Positions 1 through 7,583 of a stretch of DNA of 34,336 bases are shown here, piece by piece; positions within the stretch are counted from its first letter, which is position 1, and each line of letters starts with the position of its first letter. The position numbers were made by a program, and so were the translations under genes. This DNA is from Acidobacteriota bacterium (GTDB lineage: Bacteria; Acidobacteriota; Holophagae; Acanthopleuribacterales; Acanthopleuribacteraceae). The stretch covers positions 1 through 34,336 of the forward strand of contig JASJCB010000152.1 in assembly GCA_030066195.1 (NCBI GenBank), given 5' to 3'. The notes under the pieces are model-generated. The model was not told where the DNA came from. It did not search any database and saw nothing but the letters and a program-made list of their open reading frames with translations.

Positions 1-85
1 AACAGAACCGGGCCGTGCCGGTAAGCAAGCTTTTGCAGAACTTCATCGGCTTTGGTTCCTTCTTGGGGCAATCCATGCCCGGCCC

Positions 86-122
86 TGTTCACGCTACATA
101 GTAACGAAAAGTAGCGTGAACA
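86..122. repeat. 12-bp perfect inverted repeat, 13-nt loop
   Basis: TGTTCACGCTAC at 86-97 is the exact reverse complement of GTAGCGTGAACA at 111-122. There is no T-run on either side, so it is not a typical intrinsic terminator. It could be an operator, an RNA hairpin, or the remnant of a mobile-element end. Confidence 0.6.
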
Positions 123-174
123 AACCTCACGTGGCTCGACCTGGGTAAGGAACCGACAGCCGGCCTGAATGATG

Positions 175-204
175 ACCTTGCTTATGAGCAAGGTGGGTTT
201 TGTT
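175..204 (+). terminator. Terminator-like hairpin
   Basis: An 8-bp stem ACCTTGCT (175-182) / AGCAAGGT (187-194) with a TATG loop is followed by GGGTTTTGTT. This resembles a rho-independent terminator on the plus strand. No plus-strand gene is visible before it in the window, so it may end a transcript that starts to the left of position 1. Confidence 0.45.
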
Positions 205-654
205 CGCGACGGAGGAACAGGAAAAAAACGCGACGTATGTACGGAGACCGAAGGGAAGCTCCCGGCAGAAAGGGTAGCATAAACAGATCCCACCTGAGAT
301 TCTTTGCGGGCTTTCCCGGTTTGTTTTGGTGTGCGGGCATGCCTTCGGTCTTAAATCATGACTTGTTCCTCGGAACATTTTTCGTCGTTTCGGCACATAA
401 CAAGCCGGTTTTTTGATTTGACAACCAAATATGCTTTTGGGTGTGCTTGGGGAGCTCGTGTTCCGGTTTGGTTCCTTCTTTGTGGACCGGGAGCTTGCAA
501 CGCGCTAATGAGGTTGTGCCATTTTGTTTTGGGCGCATTGTCGGGCGGGTCGATACACTGTCGGAAAGGTTTGGGCCCATTGTAAGTCCGGGCGATCGAA
601 CCGGTTGCCCGGTTTGCCGGGGGTGCATCAATCTCGTGCTGTCAAAAGCGAGAT

Positions 655-700
655 CGGGTAACACCCTCGGACTTTTTATATCGAGCCGAGGGGTTACCCG
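655..700. repeat. Long imperfect inverted repeat
   Basis: CGGGTAACACCCTCGG (655-670) pairs with CCGAGGGGTTACCCG (686-700) over 15 bp with a single bulged base. The 15-nt loop contains TTTTT. It lies about 60 bases beyond the stop codon of the minus-strand hydrolase at 761 and could stabilise or end that transcript, although no U-tract follows the stem. Confidence 0.55.
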
Positions 701-760
701 CTTCCAGGGTCGGTTGCGACGGGTGCTTTCAGGTTTTGGTCGTAATGCCCCTTGTCGCTG

Positions 761-2527
761 CTAGTTCTTTTCCAATTGAGCCAGGGCCGAGACCGCGCTG
801 GAGAATTTGGGGTCGATTTCCAGGGCCTTTCGGTAATATTTGATCGCGTTGGCTTTATCGCCTTTCATTTTGTAACCGAAGCCCAGGCTGTCCCAGGTAT
901 TGGCGGACTTGGGGTAGAGGTCGCAGGCGATGCGGAAGACACGTATGGCCGCATCGAAGCGACGGTTCTGCAGCAAGCCAAAGCCCTGGTTGTTCAGGTA
1001 ACCCTCGGAACCATTGGGGTTTTTCTTGTCCTTCAATGCCCTGTACGCGGCCAGCGCCTTGTCGTAATGACCCTCATCGAGCAGTTGGCGCGGTATGGTT
1101 TCTTCGTCGGTAAGGCGTTGATGGGTTTGGAACTTGCCGTTGGGGAGAATGAAGTGGAAGACCATTGCGCCGTCTTTTTGCTTGAAGGTAACGGGCGTCT
1201 CGCGGTCGTGGCGCATGAAGCGATTATCGCCGATATGCACCAACTCCCGGGGTTTATCGCCGTAGTAGCGCATGAACAGGCGCTTGTCCTTGCGCTCGAT
1301 TTGGAAGCCCTGGTCGGCATTGTAGCGGTAGCGGCCCGGGGCTCCGGCCAGGATGTTTGCGGGAACGGGTTGCGGTTGGTGCAGCTTGTAACCGGCCCAG
1401 CCGTATTCCAGGGCAACGCCCCGAATGACCTCGTTCATGAAAGACGGGAAGTTGGCGTTGATCATGACGGCTACGCCGTAACCCTTGTCGCGGTGGGCCG
1501 TCAGGCGGGCGCAAAAACCCGCATCCCAGCCGCTGTGGCCGAAGTAGGTTTCCCCGTCCCTGTTCTCGATGCCGAAGCCCAGGGCGTAGCCCGCGTCGAC
1601 CGGGGTCAGCATGGTCCCGGCAGTCTCCTTGGAAAGTACCTTGCCCTTGCCCTTTACCGCCATTTGTACCTCGATAGCGAAGGCGGCCAGATCCTCTGCC
1701 GTAGTCCAGAGACCCGCGGCGGCCATTTCCGGGTAGGTGTGGCGTTTCCCGACGACCGCGGAACGATCGGGCAGGATTCCGGCGGCGGCGTTTTTCAGAA
1801 GTGCGGGCGGCAACGGGTTTAAGTAGGTGCTGCGGCCCATGCCCAGCGGGCCCAAGACGCGTTCTTGCATCAATTGGGGAAAGGATTGGCCGGATACATC
1901 GGTCATCAGCAGTTGCGCCACGGTGTAACCGCCGCCCGAGTAACGGTATCCCTCGCCGGGTAGTTTATTGACGCGAATCGGCGCCGTGTTGGTCGGTCCG
2001 TTGCCGTCCAGGACCTGGACCGTGGTGGGCACCTTGACGCCCGGGGCATAGCCGGGAAAGCCGTGTACGGTCAAGCCGCCCGTGTGGCTGAGCAAATGAG
2101 CCAGGTTGACTTTTTCCTTTGCGGTGAAGTCGTTATCGGGGATCTTCCAGCTTTTCAGCTTGTCGTTGACATTGCTTCTCAGCTCCAAGCGGCCGTCCTG
2201 CACCATCTTCATGGCGCCCATCGCGGCCACGGGTTTACTGATGGAACCAGCCTGGAACAAGGTCTCCCGCCCGGCCGGCGCCCCCGTTTCACGGTCAGCC
2301 TTGCCGTAGACCTTGTACCAGACCACCTTGTAGTCTTGAATAACGGCGATCGACATCGCCGGTACGCCGTAATGTTCCATACGCTCTTCCAGGGTCCAGG
2401 TAGAGCCGTCGATCATGCCTGCCGGGCGCAAGCCCTTTTCTATGTCGGCGATATGCTCAGTATGGGGATGCCCGCCGGCAACAGCGAACCATACACAAAA
2501 AAACAGTAATCCTATGGAAACCCGCAT
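761..2527 (-). CDS. Exported serine beta-lactamase-fold hydrolase with C-terminal TPR domain
   Basis: 588 aa. The first ~19 residues are a hydrophobic signal peptide, so the enzyme should act in the periplasm or outside the cell. Residues 40-390 are a class C beta-lactamase/penicillin-binding-like domain (beta-lactamase superfamily PF00144). The nucleophile motif SxxK is S95-I-S-K98, the second motif is the Tyr in YSGGGY (Y196), and the third is H331-S-G333, so the catalytic set looks complete. Known relatives are esterases, D-aminopeptidases and beta-lactamases; the substrate cannot be read from sequence. After a beta-rich linker, residues ~480-588 form about three TPR units (Ala/Tyr/Leu pattern, ending ALEIDPKFSSA). 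The start is an ATG preceded by GGGAGG at 8 nt. The gene follows the HExxH protein gene on the same strand after 114 bp. Confidence 0.85.
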   Translation of the reverse strand: MRVSIGLLFFCVWFAVAGGHPHTEHIADIEKGLRPAGMIDGSTWTLEERMEHYGVPAMSIAVIQDYKVVWYKVYGKADRETGAPAGRETLFQAGSISKPVAAMGAMKMVQDGRLELRSNVNDKLKSWKIPDNDFTAKEKVNLAHLLSHTGGLTVHGFPGYAPGVKVPTTVQVLDGNGPTNTAPIRVNKLPGEGYRYSGGGYTVAQLLMTDVSGQSFPQLMQERVLGPLGMGRSTYLNPLPPALLKNAAAGILPDRSAVVGKRHTYPEMAAAGLWTTAEDLAAFAIEVQMAVKGKGKVLSKETAGTMLTPVDAGYALGFGIENRDGETYFGHSGWDAGFCARLTAHRDKGYGVAVMINANFPSFMNEVIRGVALEYGWAGYKLHQPQPVPANILAGAPGRYRYNADQGFQIERKDKRLFMRYYGDKPRELVHIGDNRFMRHDRETPVTFKQKDGAMVFHFILPNGKFQTHQRLTDEETIPRQLLDEGHYDKALAAYRALKDKKNPNGSEGYLNNQGFGLLQNRRFDAAIRVFRIACDLYPKSANTWDSLGFGYKMKGDKANAIKYYRKALEIDPKFSSAVSALAQLEKN

Positions 2528-2641
2528 CGCGAAATCCTCCCGGCTGTAATCGTTACCATCTGGTTTTCTTAGACGCTGATCGGAAGGGGAAGGTTTAGAT
2601 TACCATCTTTTTTCACCGAACAACGGTGCGCGGACTACGTT

Positions 2642-3412
2642 TTATTCGGCAGCCATGAGTACGGCAGCCTCACCGTTCATGGGCGGGCGTCGTTTTTCGG
2701 CCAACTTGCGATAGTACCGCTCCCGTTTGCGCTGTTCTCTCATGGACAGCGGCATCGAAGCGAAAAGGCCGGCTTCCAGGTTTTGCAGGCGTTCGGGGAG
2801 CAGATCGTCCGAGGGGTCGCGGACTTCAGCGGCGATGATCGATTCCACCTCCAATGCGTAATAGGTTTCGTAATGGGACAGATACCCCTTCACCGCATAG
2901 GCCTGATCGGGAAAATCTCGCGCCATGGCGCCGGGCCCCATTTGTTTATCCAGGATCTCTTCCACATGGGCCAGTTCATGACCTAAACGGAAAATGAGCG
3001 TGGAACTGCTGCCCGGGTTCATTTCGACCCGAGCTTTCAATCTTTCAATGCACCCGTCCTTTCCGAAATAAATGCGGATGATGGTGCGGTCGAAACGGGA
3101 TCGCTCGCGGCGGTTGGGGGGACGACCGATCGTCAACTCCAAACCGGGCTCCGCCTGCAGGCGGTCCAGAATGGTGCGGAAGCGGGCAGAGCAGCGGTAA
3201 GCCTCGCGGACCAGGTTTTGAAACGGCCCGGCAATATCGATCCTGGCTCGGCCGGGCAGTCCATCGTGATCTTTCTTTTCCAGGTGACCTGTTCCGATAA
3301 CCTGTTTTTTGTCGGACTCGGGAATCGGTTCCCCATCGTGAGAGAACGCGCCCGAGATGAGATTGGGTAGGAGAAGTAAGGCCGATATAACAAGCTTGTT
3401 TGCTATCCTCAT
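2642..3412 (-). CDS. Exported HExxH protein of unknown function
   Basis: 256 aa. An N-terminal signal peptide (residues 1-24, hydrophobic LVISALLLLPNLISGAFS) predicts export. The centre carries H145-E-L-A-H149, a zinc-metallopeptidase signature, with acidic residues about 40 residues later (ALEVES, E188/E190) that could supply the third ligand as in gluzincins. No full peptidase family is recognised, so activity is inference. The C-terminus is Arg/Lys rich (MREQRKRERYYRKLAEKRR). AAGGA sits 8 nt before the ATG. It lies upstream of the hydrolase gene on the same strand, possibly cotranscribed. Confidence 0.7.
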   Translation of the reverse strand: MRIANKLVISALLLLPNLISGAFSHDGEPIPESDKKQVIGTGHLEKKDHDGLPGRARIDIAGPFQNLVREAYRCSARFRTILDRLQAEPGLELTIGRPPNRRERSRFDRTIIRIYFGKDGCIERLKARVEMNPGSSSTLIFRLGHELAHVEEILDKQMGPGAMARDFPDQAYAVKGYLSHYETYYALEVESIIAAEVRDPSDDLLPERLQNLEAGLFASMPLSMREQRKRERYYRKLAEKRRPPMNGEAAVLMAAE

Positions 3413-3957
3413 GATTCACATCCTTGATTTCGTATCTAAAGGCATAGCTGCGCCGGCCCCTCGATGGGGGAGGTCGAAAACCGTTGCACAAATTCGGTTC
3501 AACCGGTCGGCAGGACGCACGAATACCTGATCACTCGAATCCGTGAGAGACGAGAGACGGAACGAGCGGAAAGGTTGCACGGACATGCATTCGGGCCTGG
3601 AGAGGCGCCGCTATCGATAACAGGTTACGGGTAAAGCAACGAACAGATCGAATAACGGGTCCGTGGGACCCCGGGTCTCGGGGAAAACGAGAATAAATGT
3701 TGACGGCATACAAGAGGCCGACCCATCATCATGGGTGGACTTTTTCGGGTTCGTAGTGCGAAAACGGCACATGAAAACAAACGACCGCCGGCCGGACAGA
3801 CGCTGAATACACGGCGAAACCATCCAACCTCAGATGGTTATGGCGCCGTTAGGATTGGGATTCAGGTGGACGGAACGTCATCTGGTTGTGTGATCATTCC
3901 GGTATGTTCTCAATATATGTTTTGGAAATAGACCATAACAGATACAGAAAACATTTT

Positions 3958-4009
3958 TAAAAACCGGAACAGTTTGCGGCCTGCCGGGCGCCGGCTGAAC
4001 AGTTCCGGT
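3958..4009 (-). terminator. Terminator-like hairpin, minus strand
   Basis: ACCGGAAC (3963-3970) pairs exactly with GTTCCGGT (4002-4009), enclosing a GC-rich inner stem. Read on the minus strand the stem is followed by TTTTTAAAAA, fitting an intrinsic terminator for transcription leaving the FAD oxidoreductase gene, whose stop is about 290 bp away. Confidence 0.4.
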
Positions 4010-4183
4010 GGGGTCGAGAAAAAAAATAACTTTTTTTATTTGTGGTGACCTCCTTTTTAATCGCTTCCCGCTTTTCCTAGTAGGAGTCATCGCTCCCGGG
4101 CTTACACGCAGCTATTGCAAGATTGCTCCGCGTTCAGGCAAGGGCCCGGCAGACGGCGATTTCCAACGCTCTAGTTCAGGTAG

Positions 4184-4210
4184 CTCGGTCTTTTTCAGTG
4201 ACCGGGTTTT
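4184..4210 (+). terminator. First of two tandem terminators
   Basis: CTCGGTC (4184-4190) pairs with GACCGGG (4200-4206, one G-U pair) and is followed by TTTT. It lies immediately before a stronger terminator. Confidence 0.45.
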
Positions 4211-4249
4211 CATTAGGAAAGGCGGTCATCCGACCGCCTTTTTTTAATG
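4210..4249 (+). terminator. Strong rho-independent terminator
   Basis: AAAGGCGGTC (4218-4227) and GACCGCCTTT (4232-4241) form a perfect 10-bp stem with a 4-nt loop and a run of seven T. Outer bases TCATTA (4210-4215) and TAATGA (4244-4249) can extend it. The T-run points to plus-strand termination. On the minus strand the tail is only TTTCC, so it is at best weak for the oxidoreductase gene that ends at 4300. Confidence 0.75.
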
Positions 4250-4299
4250 ATTTACCTGCCGCGCGCCCACCTTGGATTCATTGTTGTCGTAAGATGCGC

Positions 4300-5829
4300 T
4301 CAGGCGATGCCGTTCAGGTGACGCACGGAGGCGCGGCCGGCGCGTAGACCGCTGGCGGCACAGGGCACGATGCCCGCGCTGATGACAGAGGCGCCGCAGA
4401 GGAACAGACCCTCCACGGGGCCCTTCATGTCGAATCGCCAGGGGCCGGATTGATCGGGCGTTTGAGCGGGTCCGTAGATATTACCTTGCGGGGTGCGTAC
4501 GAAGGAGAAATTGGTGACGGGTGTTGAAATCTCTTTCGTGACCGTTGCCTCGGCCAGACCCGGGATATATTGCTCAGCCGCCGCCATGAGATTTGCGGCC
4601 ATGGTTTCCTTAACAGCTTCATACTCCTCGCCCCGTTTCATGGTGCGTGTACCCTCCCATTGTTCGAAGGGCTTGGGATGAGCCAGCGTAACCAGTTCCA
4701 CGGAGTAGTGACCTTCCGGGGCGCTGTGGCCGGCGGGGTCCTTGTGGCTGGGGCAGCTGAGGAAGAAGCTGCTGCCGTCCGGCAGGGCGCCGTCGTAGAT
4801 GTCGTCATACAGGGCGTCGATATCGTTGGAGCTATAGTGCCAGATGTTCTTATCGCCGATGAAACCGGTGTCGCAGGTCTCGCGAACGCCCAGGAACATG
4901 CAGACGGAGCCCAGAGAGTATTCCAGCTTGTCGGTCTTGCGTTGAAGCTTGCGGGGGATATGGCGGCTGTCCAGCATGCCGTAGGTCACATCCGCCTGTA
5001 CATTGGAGATGACGGTTCGGCCACGGAATTCCTCACCTTTTTCGGTGGTTACCCCGATGACGCGATTGCCCTCGGTCAAGATTTTATCGACGGTGGTAAA
5101 GCGTTTCATCTCCACGCCGTGCGCTTCGAGGTGTTGGACATAGATGTCGCGCATGCGTTTGGTGCCGCCGTGGGGGAAATACCCGCCGCCGGAATAGTGC
5201 AGCAGCACGCTGAGGTGAATCAAGCCGTGCAGCTTTGAGGGCGGCAGGCCGATATCGCCGCAAGGGCCCGAAAGTGCGGCCTTCAGATTGGGGTCTTTGA
5301 AGTAATGGTCCAGGATTTCGCCCAGGGTCGCCTTGCCCCAGCGAATGAAAAAGGGCAGGTGAGGGGCCATCTTCAGAAAGGAGACGAACCCCTTGGCGCG
5401 CATCAGGGCGCGCAGGGCCTCGTCGGTCTTGTGCACCAGGTCGAAAAACCGGGCCAGGCCGTCGCGCTCCTTGGGGAAATCGGTCATTAGGGTTTCGGCG
5501 AAGCGATTCAAACCCTTGCCCATGGTGACCTCGTACTCCGGGAAGCGGTAGTTGTCGAAACCCTCGGGGTTCAATTCGTGAAAGGTCATATCTTGCAGGC
5601 CCAGTTTGTCCAGCAAGGCGCGGAAGCGACCGTCCGGGCCGCATTCGCCGATATAGTGCAGGCCCGGATCGAAGTGAAACTTACCGCGCTGGAAGGGGTT
5701 CAGATAACCGCCGAACTGTTTGCCGGCTTCCAACAACAGCACGGTTTTGTCGTAGCGGGCGGCGGTCAGGGCCGCGGTCAAACCGCCGATGCCGCTGCCG
5801 ATTACAATGACGTCGAAGGTGTGGCTCAT
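4300..5829 (-). CDS. FAD-dependent oxidoreductase, phytoene desaturase / carotene isomerase / retinol saturase type
   Basis: 509 aa. The N-terminus has the dinucleotide-binding motif G11-S-G-I-G-G16 and the acidic E34 of VLLLEAG that binds the ADP ribose. The protein then follows the CrtI/CrtISO/RetSat layout, with a C-terminal FAD-contact segment (GLFLCGASVISAGIVPCAASG). Known relatives desaturate, isomerise or reduce polyenes such as carotenoids and retinol at the membrane; the substrate is not determined here and no other carotenoid gene is nearby. I chose the ATG at 5829, preceded by GGATGGAG; an in-frame TTG at 5850 has no ribosome binding site. The gene is monocistronic in this window. 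Confidence 0.8.
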   Translation of the reverse strand: MSHTFDVIVIGSGIGGLTAALTAARYDKTVLLLEAGKQFGGYLNPFQRGKFHFDPGLHYIGECGPDGRFRALLDKLGLQDMTFHELNPEGFDNYRFPEYEVTMGKGLNRFAETLMTDFPKERDGLARFFDLVHKTDEALRALMRAKGFVSFLKMAPHLPFFIRWGKATLGEILDHYFKDPNLKAALSGPCGDIGLPPSKLHGLIHLSVLLHYSGGGYFPHGGTKRMRDIYVQHLEAHGVEMKRFTTVDKILTEGNRVIGVTTEKGEEFRGRTVISNVQADVTYGMLDSRHIPRKLQRKTDKLEYSLGSVCMFLGVRETCDTGFIGDKNIWHYSSNDIDALYDDIYDGALPDGSSFFLSCPSHKDPAGHSAPEGHYSVELVTLAHPKPFEQWEGTRTMKRGEEYEAVKETMAANLMAAAEQYIPGLAEATVTKEISTPVTNFSFVRTPQGNIYGPAQTPDQSGPWRFDMKGPVEGLFLCGASVISAGIVPCAASGLRAGRASVRHLNGIA

Positions 5830-6078
5830 CGATGCGCTCCATCCGGACAAGATTTAGTGAGTCTACACTATCGGCCGAAGATTGTAACGGCCTCGGTCCG
5901 GTGATTTGTCGATGATTTAGATCTGTTGACCGTGCATCGCTCGGCGGCACGATGGAGTTTGCATGATGCTGATAGTGAGCTGCTTGTTTGGGTTCCCGTA
6001 TCCAACCCAACTAAATCCATGGTTAAATAACCGGGGTAGGGGAGCGGCCCCTACACCTTTGCCATCGATGAGGTTTGC
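5830..6078. other. Divergent intergenic region with two hairpins
   Basis: It separates the minus-strand oxidoreductase from the plus-strand lpxK operon and should hold both promoters. TTGGGTT (5988-5994) pairs with AACCCAA (6004-6010). GTAGGGG (6036-6042) pairs with CCCCTAC (6048-6054), placing a stable hairpin about 25 bases before the lpxK start. I could not assign -35/-10 boxes with confidence. Confidence 0.45.
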
Positions 6079-7089
6079 TTGCGTGATCTATGGGCTTTAC
6101 CCCTGTCCTGGTTGTTCGGCGCCTTGGTCGGCCTGAAAAACTTTTTGTATGACCGGGGTCTCAAGAAGATCGACCGCCTGGAAGCGCCCGTGATTGCCGT
6201 GGGTAATCTGTCCATGGGCGGCACCGGCAAGTCGCCGGTGACCGCGGATCTGGTCGCTCGTTTGTCGGCTCTCGGTTTGCGTACGGCGGTGCTGAGCAGA
6301 GGTTATGGCCGGCGCAAACCCGAGCGTGTCTTGCGCGTCGATCCGGCAGGCGACTGGCGGGATTTCGGGGATGAACCCGCCATGATCGCCCGCATTCACC
6401 CGAATGTTGCGGTCTGCGTGGGGCCGTCCCGTTATGCCGCCGCCGAGGCCGCGGCCGATACGGCGCCTCAAGTGTATTTGGTGGATGACGGCTTTCAACA
6501 CCGGCAATTGCACCGTGACCTGGACCTTGTTCTCATCGATGTGACTCAGGGACGCCCCAGGTTGTTTCCACGGGCCTTGTTTCGCGAGGGGATGGCAAGT
6601 CTCCGGCGCGCCGATGCCGTCTTGTTGACGCGGTGGGACGGTGAACAGACCCTTTCCGATTGGGTCACGGCCGTTCGGCGTGTGAAGCCGGATCTTCCGG
6701 TGCTGAAACTGCGATACGACAACCCGCGCCTGTTGGATTTGTGGGGTGCGCCCCTGGACCCGGCCGATTATAAAGAAAAGCGCGTGGCAGCCTATGCCGG
6801 CATCGCCCGACCGCAACAGTTTTTCGACACCCTGGCCGGCATGGGTCTGCCGCCCCTCCACACCCTGGCTCTTAGAGACCATGAAGCCTATGAGGGGCCG
6901 CGAGCCGAATCATTTGAGCGGCGCTGCGCCCAAGACGGTGTTTCATTGATCGTCACAACCGCAAAGGATGTGGTAAAGCTTGAAAAACAGGCGGATTCTG
7001 CTATGATAAAAGCTTTCCTCACCATCGATATTTTATGGGAGGACCCGGACCAAATTGACGAAATTTTACTCCGGATAACAGGCAAATAA
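6079..7089 (+). CDS. lpxK: Tetraacyldisaccharide 4'-kinase
   Basis: 336 aa, the usual LpxK length. The enzyme phosphorylates the 4' position of the tetraacyl disaccharide precursor to give lipid IVA, at the inner face of the cytoplasmic membrane. An N-terminal amphipathic/hydrophobic segment (LPLSWLFGALVGLKNFLYDRG) is followed by the family P-loop V41-G-N-L-S-M-G-G-T-G-K-S52, then SRGYGR, the GDEP motif (~97-100) and VDDGFQHRQLHRDLDLVLID (~136-155), all typical. The start is a TTG at 6079 with GATGAGG 5-6 nt upstream; an ATG at 6068 is out of frame. It is followed by greA after 9 bp, so likely one operon. It indicates a lipid A-containing outer membrane. Confidence 0.93.
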   Translation: MRDLWALPLSWLFGALVGLKNFLYDRGLKKIDRLEAPVIAVGNLSMGGTGKSPVTADLVARLSALGLRTAVLSRGYGRRKPERVLRVDPAGDWRDFGDEPAMIARIHPNVAVCVGPSRYAAAEAAADTAPQVYLVDDGFQHRQLHRDLDLVLIDVTQGRPRLFPRALFREGMASLRRADAVLLTRWDGEQTLSDWVTAVRRVKPDLPVLKLRYDNPRLLDLWGAPLDPADYKEKRVAAYAGIARPQQFFDTLAGMGLPPLHTLALRDHEAYEGPRAESFERRCAQDGVSLIVTTAKDVVKLEKQADSAMIKAFLTIDILWEDPDQIDEILLRITGK

Positions 7090-7098
7090 GGACTGCCA

Positions 7099-7578
7099 AT
7101 GACCAAGAAATTACTTGAACGAATGAACGCCGATTTCAAAGAGTTGGAATACGAATTGAAAACGGTGCTGCCCGAGGAGATCGCGCGAGCGGCCTCGCTG
7201 GGCGATCTTTCCGAAAACGCCGAATACGAAGCCGCTCTCGACCGGCAGCGCCTGCTTCAGTCGAAATATCGTACCCTGAAGAACCGTATCAATGAAATTG
7301 CTCAGATCGATATCAGTCGAATCCCCCAAAACAAAACCGGTTACGGCTCCATCATCGAAGTTTATGATCTGGATGATGATAAAGACCTCATCTACCAATT
7401 GGTTATGCCCGAGGACGCCGACGTCAAGAGAAACCGTATTTCCGTCGGGTCTCCCATCGGCAAGGCTTTGATGAATCGTAACGAGGGCGATGAAGTCAGC
7501 ATCCGCATTCCCAGCGGCACCAAGAATTACGAGATTACCGGTTTCAAACCCTACGCCGAAACCGAGCAGGACCTGTAA
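7099..7578 (+). CDS. greA: Transcription elongation factor GreA
   Basis: 159 aa, the standard size. GreA enters the secondary channel of RNA polymerase and stimulates cleavage of backtracked RNA. The N-terminal coiled coil (residues 1-75) carries the tip motif GDLSENAEYEAA with the acidic residues D36 and E39 that support metal-dependent cleavage. The C-terminal FKBP-like domain includes ISVGSPIGKALMNRNEGD. The start ATG has AAGGA 6 nt upstream, overlapping the lpxK stop codon. It lies between lpxK and the MTHFR fusion in a compact plus-strand operon. Confidence 0.95.
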   Translation: MTKKLLERMNADFKELEYELKTVLPEEIARAASLGDLSENAEYEAALDRQRLLQSKYRTLKNRINEIAQIDISRIPQNKTGYGSIIEVYDLDDDKDLIYQLVMPEDADVKRNRISVGSPIGKALMNRNEGDEVSIRIPSGTKNYEITGFKPYAETEQDL

Positions 7579-7583
7579 GCACC

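Larger units (their letters stand above)
1..760. other. Gene-free left flank with inverted repeats
   Basis: No frame here has a convincing start, ribosome binding site and protein-like composition. Short open frames exist on both strands, but their products are rich in Arg, Pro, Ser and Cys and look non-coding. The stretch holds three clear inverted repeats, listed separately at 86-122, 175-204 and 655-700. A 14-base string around GGTTTGGTTCCTTCTT recurs approximately near 52 and 469. A minus-strand frame opens near 75 and runs off the left edge, but its roughly 25 residues show no family signature. The region may be the 3' flank of the minus-strand hydrolase gene that ends at 761. Confidence 0.5.
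3413..4299. other. Long non-coding interval with hairpins; possible small RNA locus
   Basis: About 890 bases without a supportable protein gene. Short frames here lack ribosome binding sites and cross the hairpins. The right half is structured: an 8-bp stem at 3963-4009, an A-run/T-run pair around 4018-4037, a small GGAG...CTCC hairpin near 4083, then two consecutive plus-strand terminator hairpins (4184-4210 and 4218-4245). Terminators on the plus strand with no plus-strand gene before them suggest a non-coding transcript starting somewhere after 3900. I do not recognise a known RNA family (not tmRNA, RNase P, SRP RNA or tRNA). Confidence 0.5.

Noticed and set aside
2..148. Frame open from the left edge as a possible truncated gene
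   Set aside because: About 48 codons of Arg/Pro/Cys-rich sequence crossing a perfect inverted repeat, without any recognisable motif.
752..1822. Long open frame on the plus strand opposite the hydrolase gene
   Set aside because: It mirrors the codon structure of the real minus-strand gene, has no family signature, and the opposite strand has signal peptide, active-site motifs and a ribosome binding site.
2553..2608. Two TTACCATCT direct repeats before the hydrolase gene
   Set aside because: Only nine bases, 47 bp apart, with no dyad and no clear promoter relationship; could be chance.
4008..4247. Small plus-strand frame in the 3413-4299 interval
   Set aside because: It runs through two terminator hairpins, has no usual start or ribosome binding site and an implausible composition.
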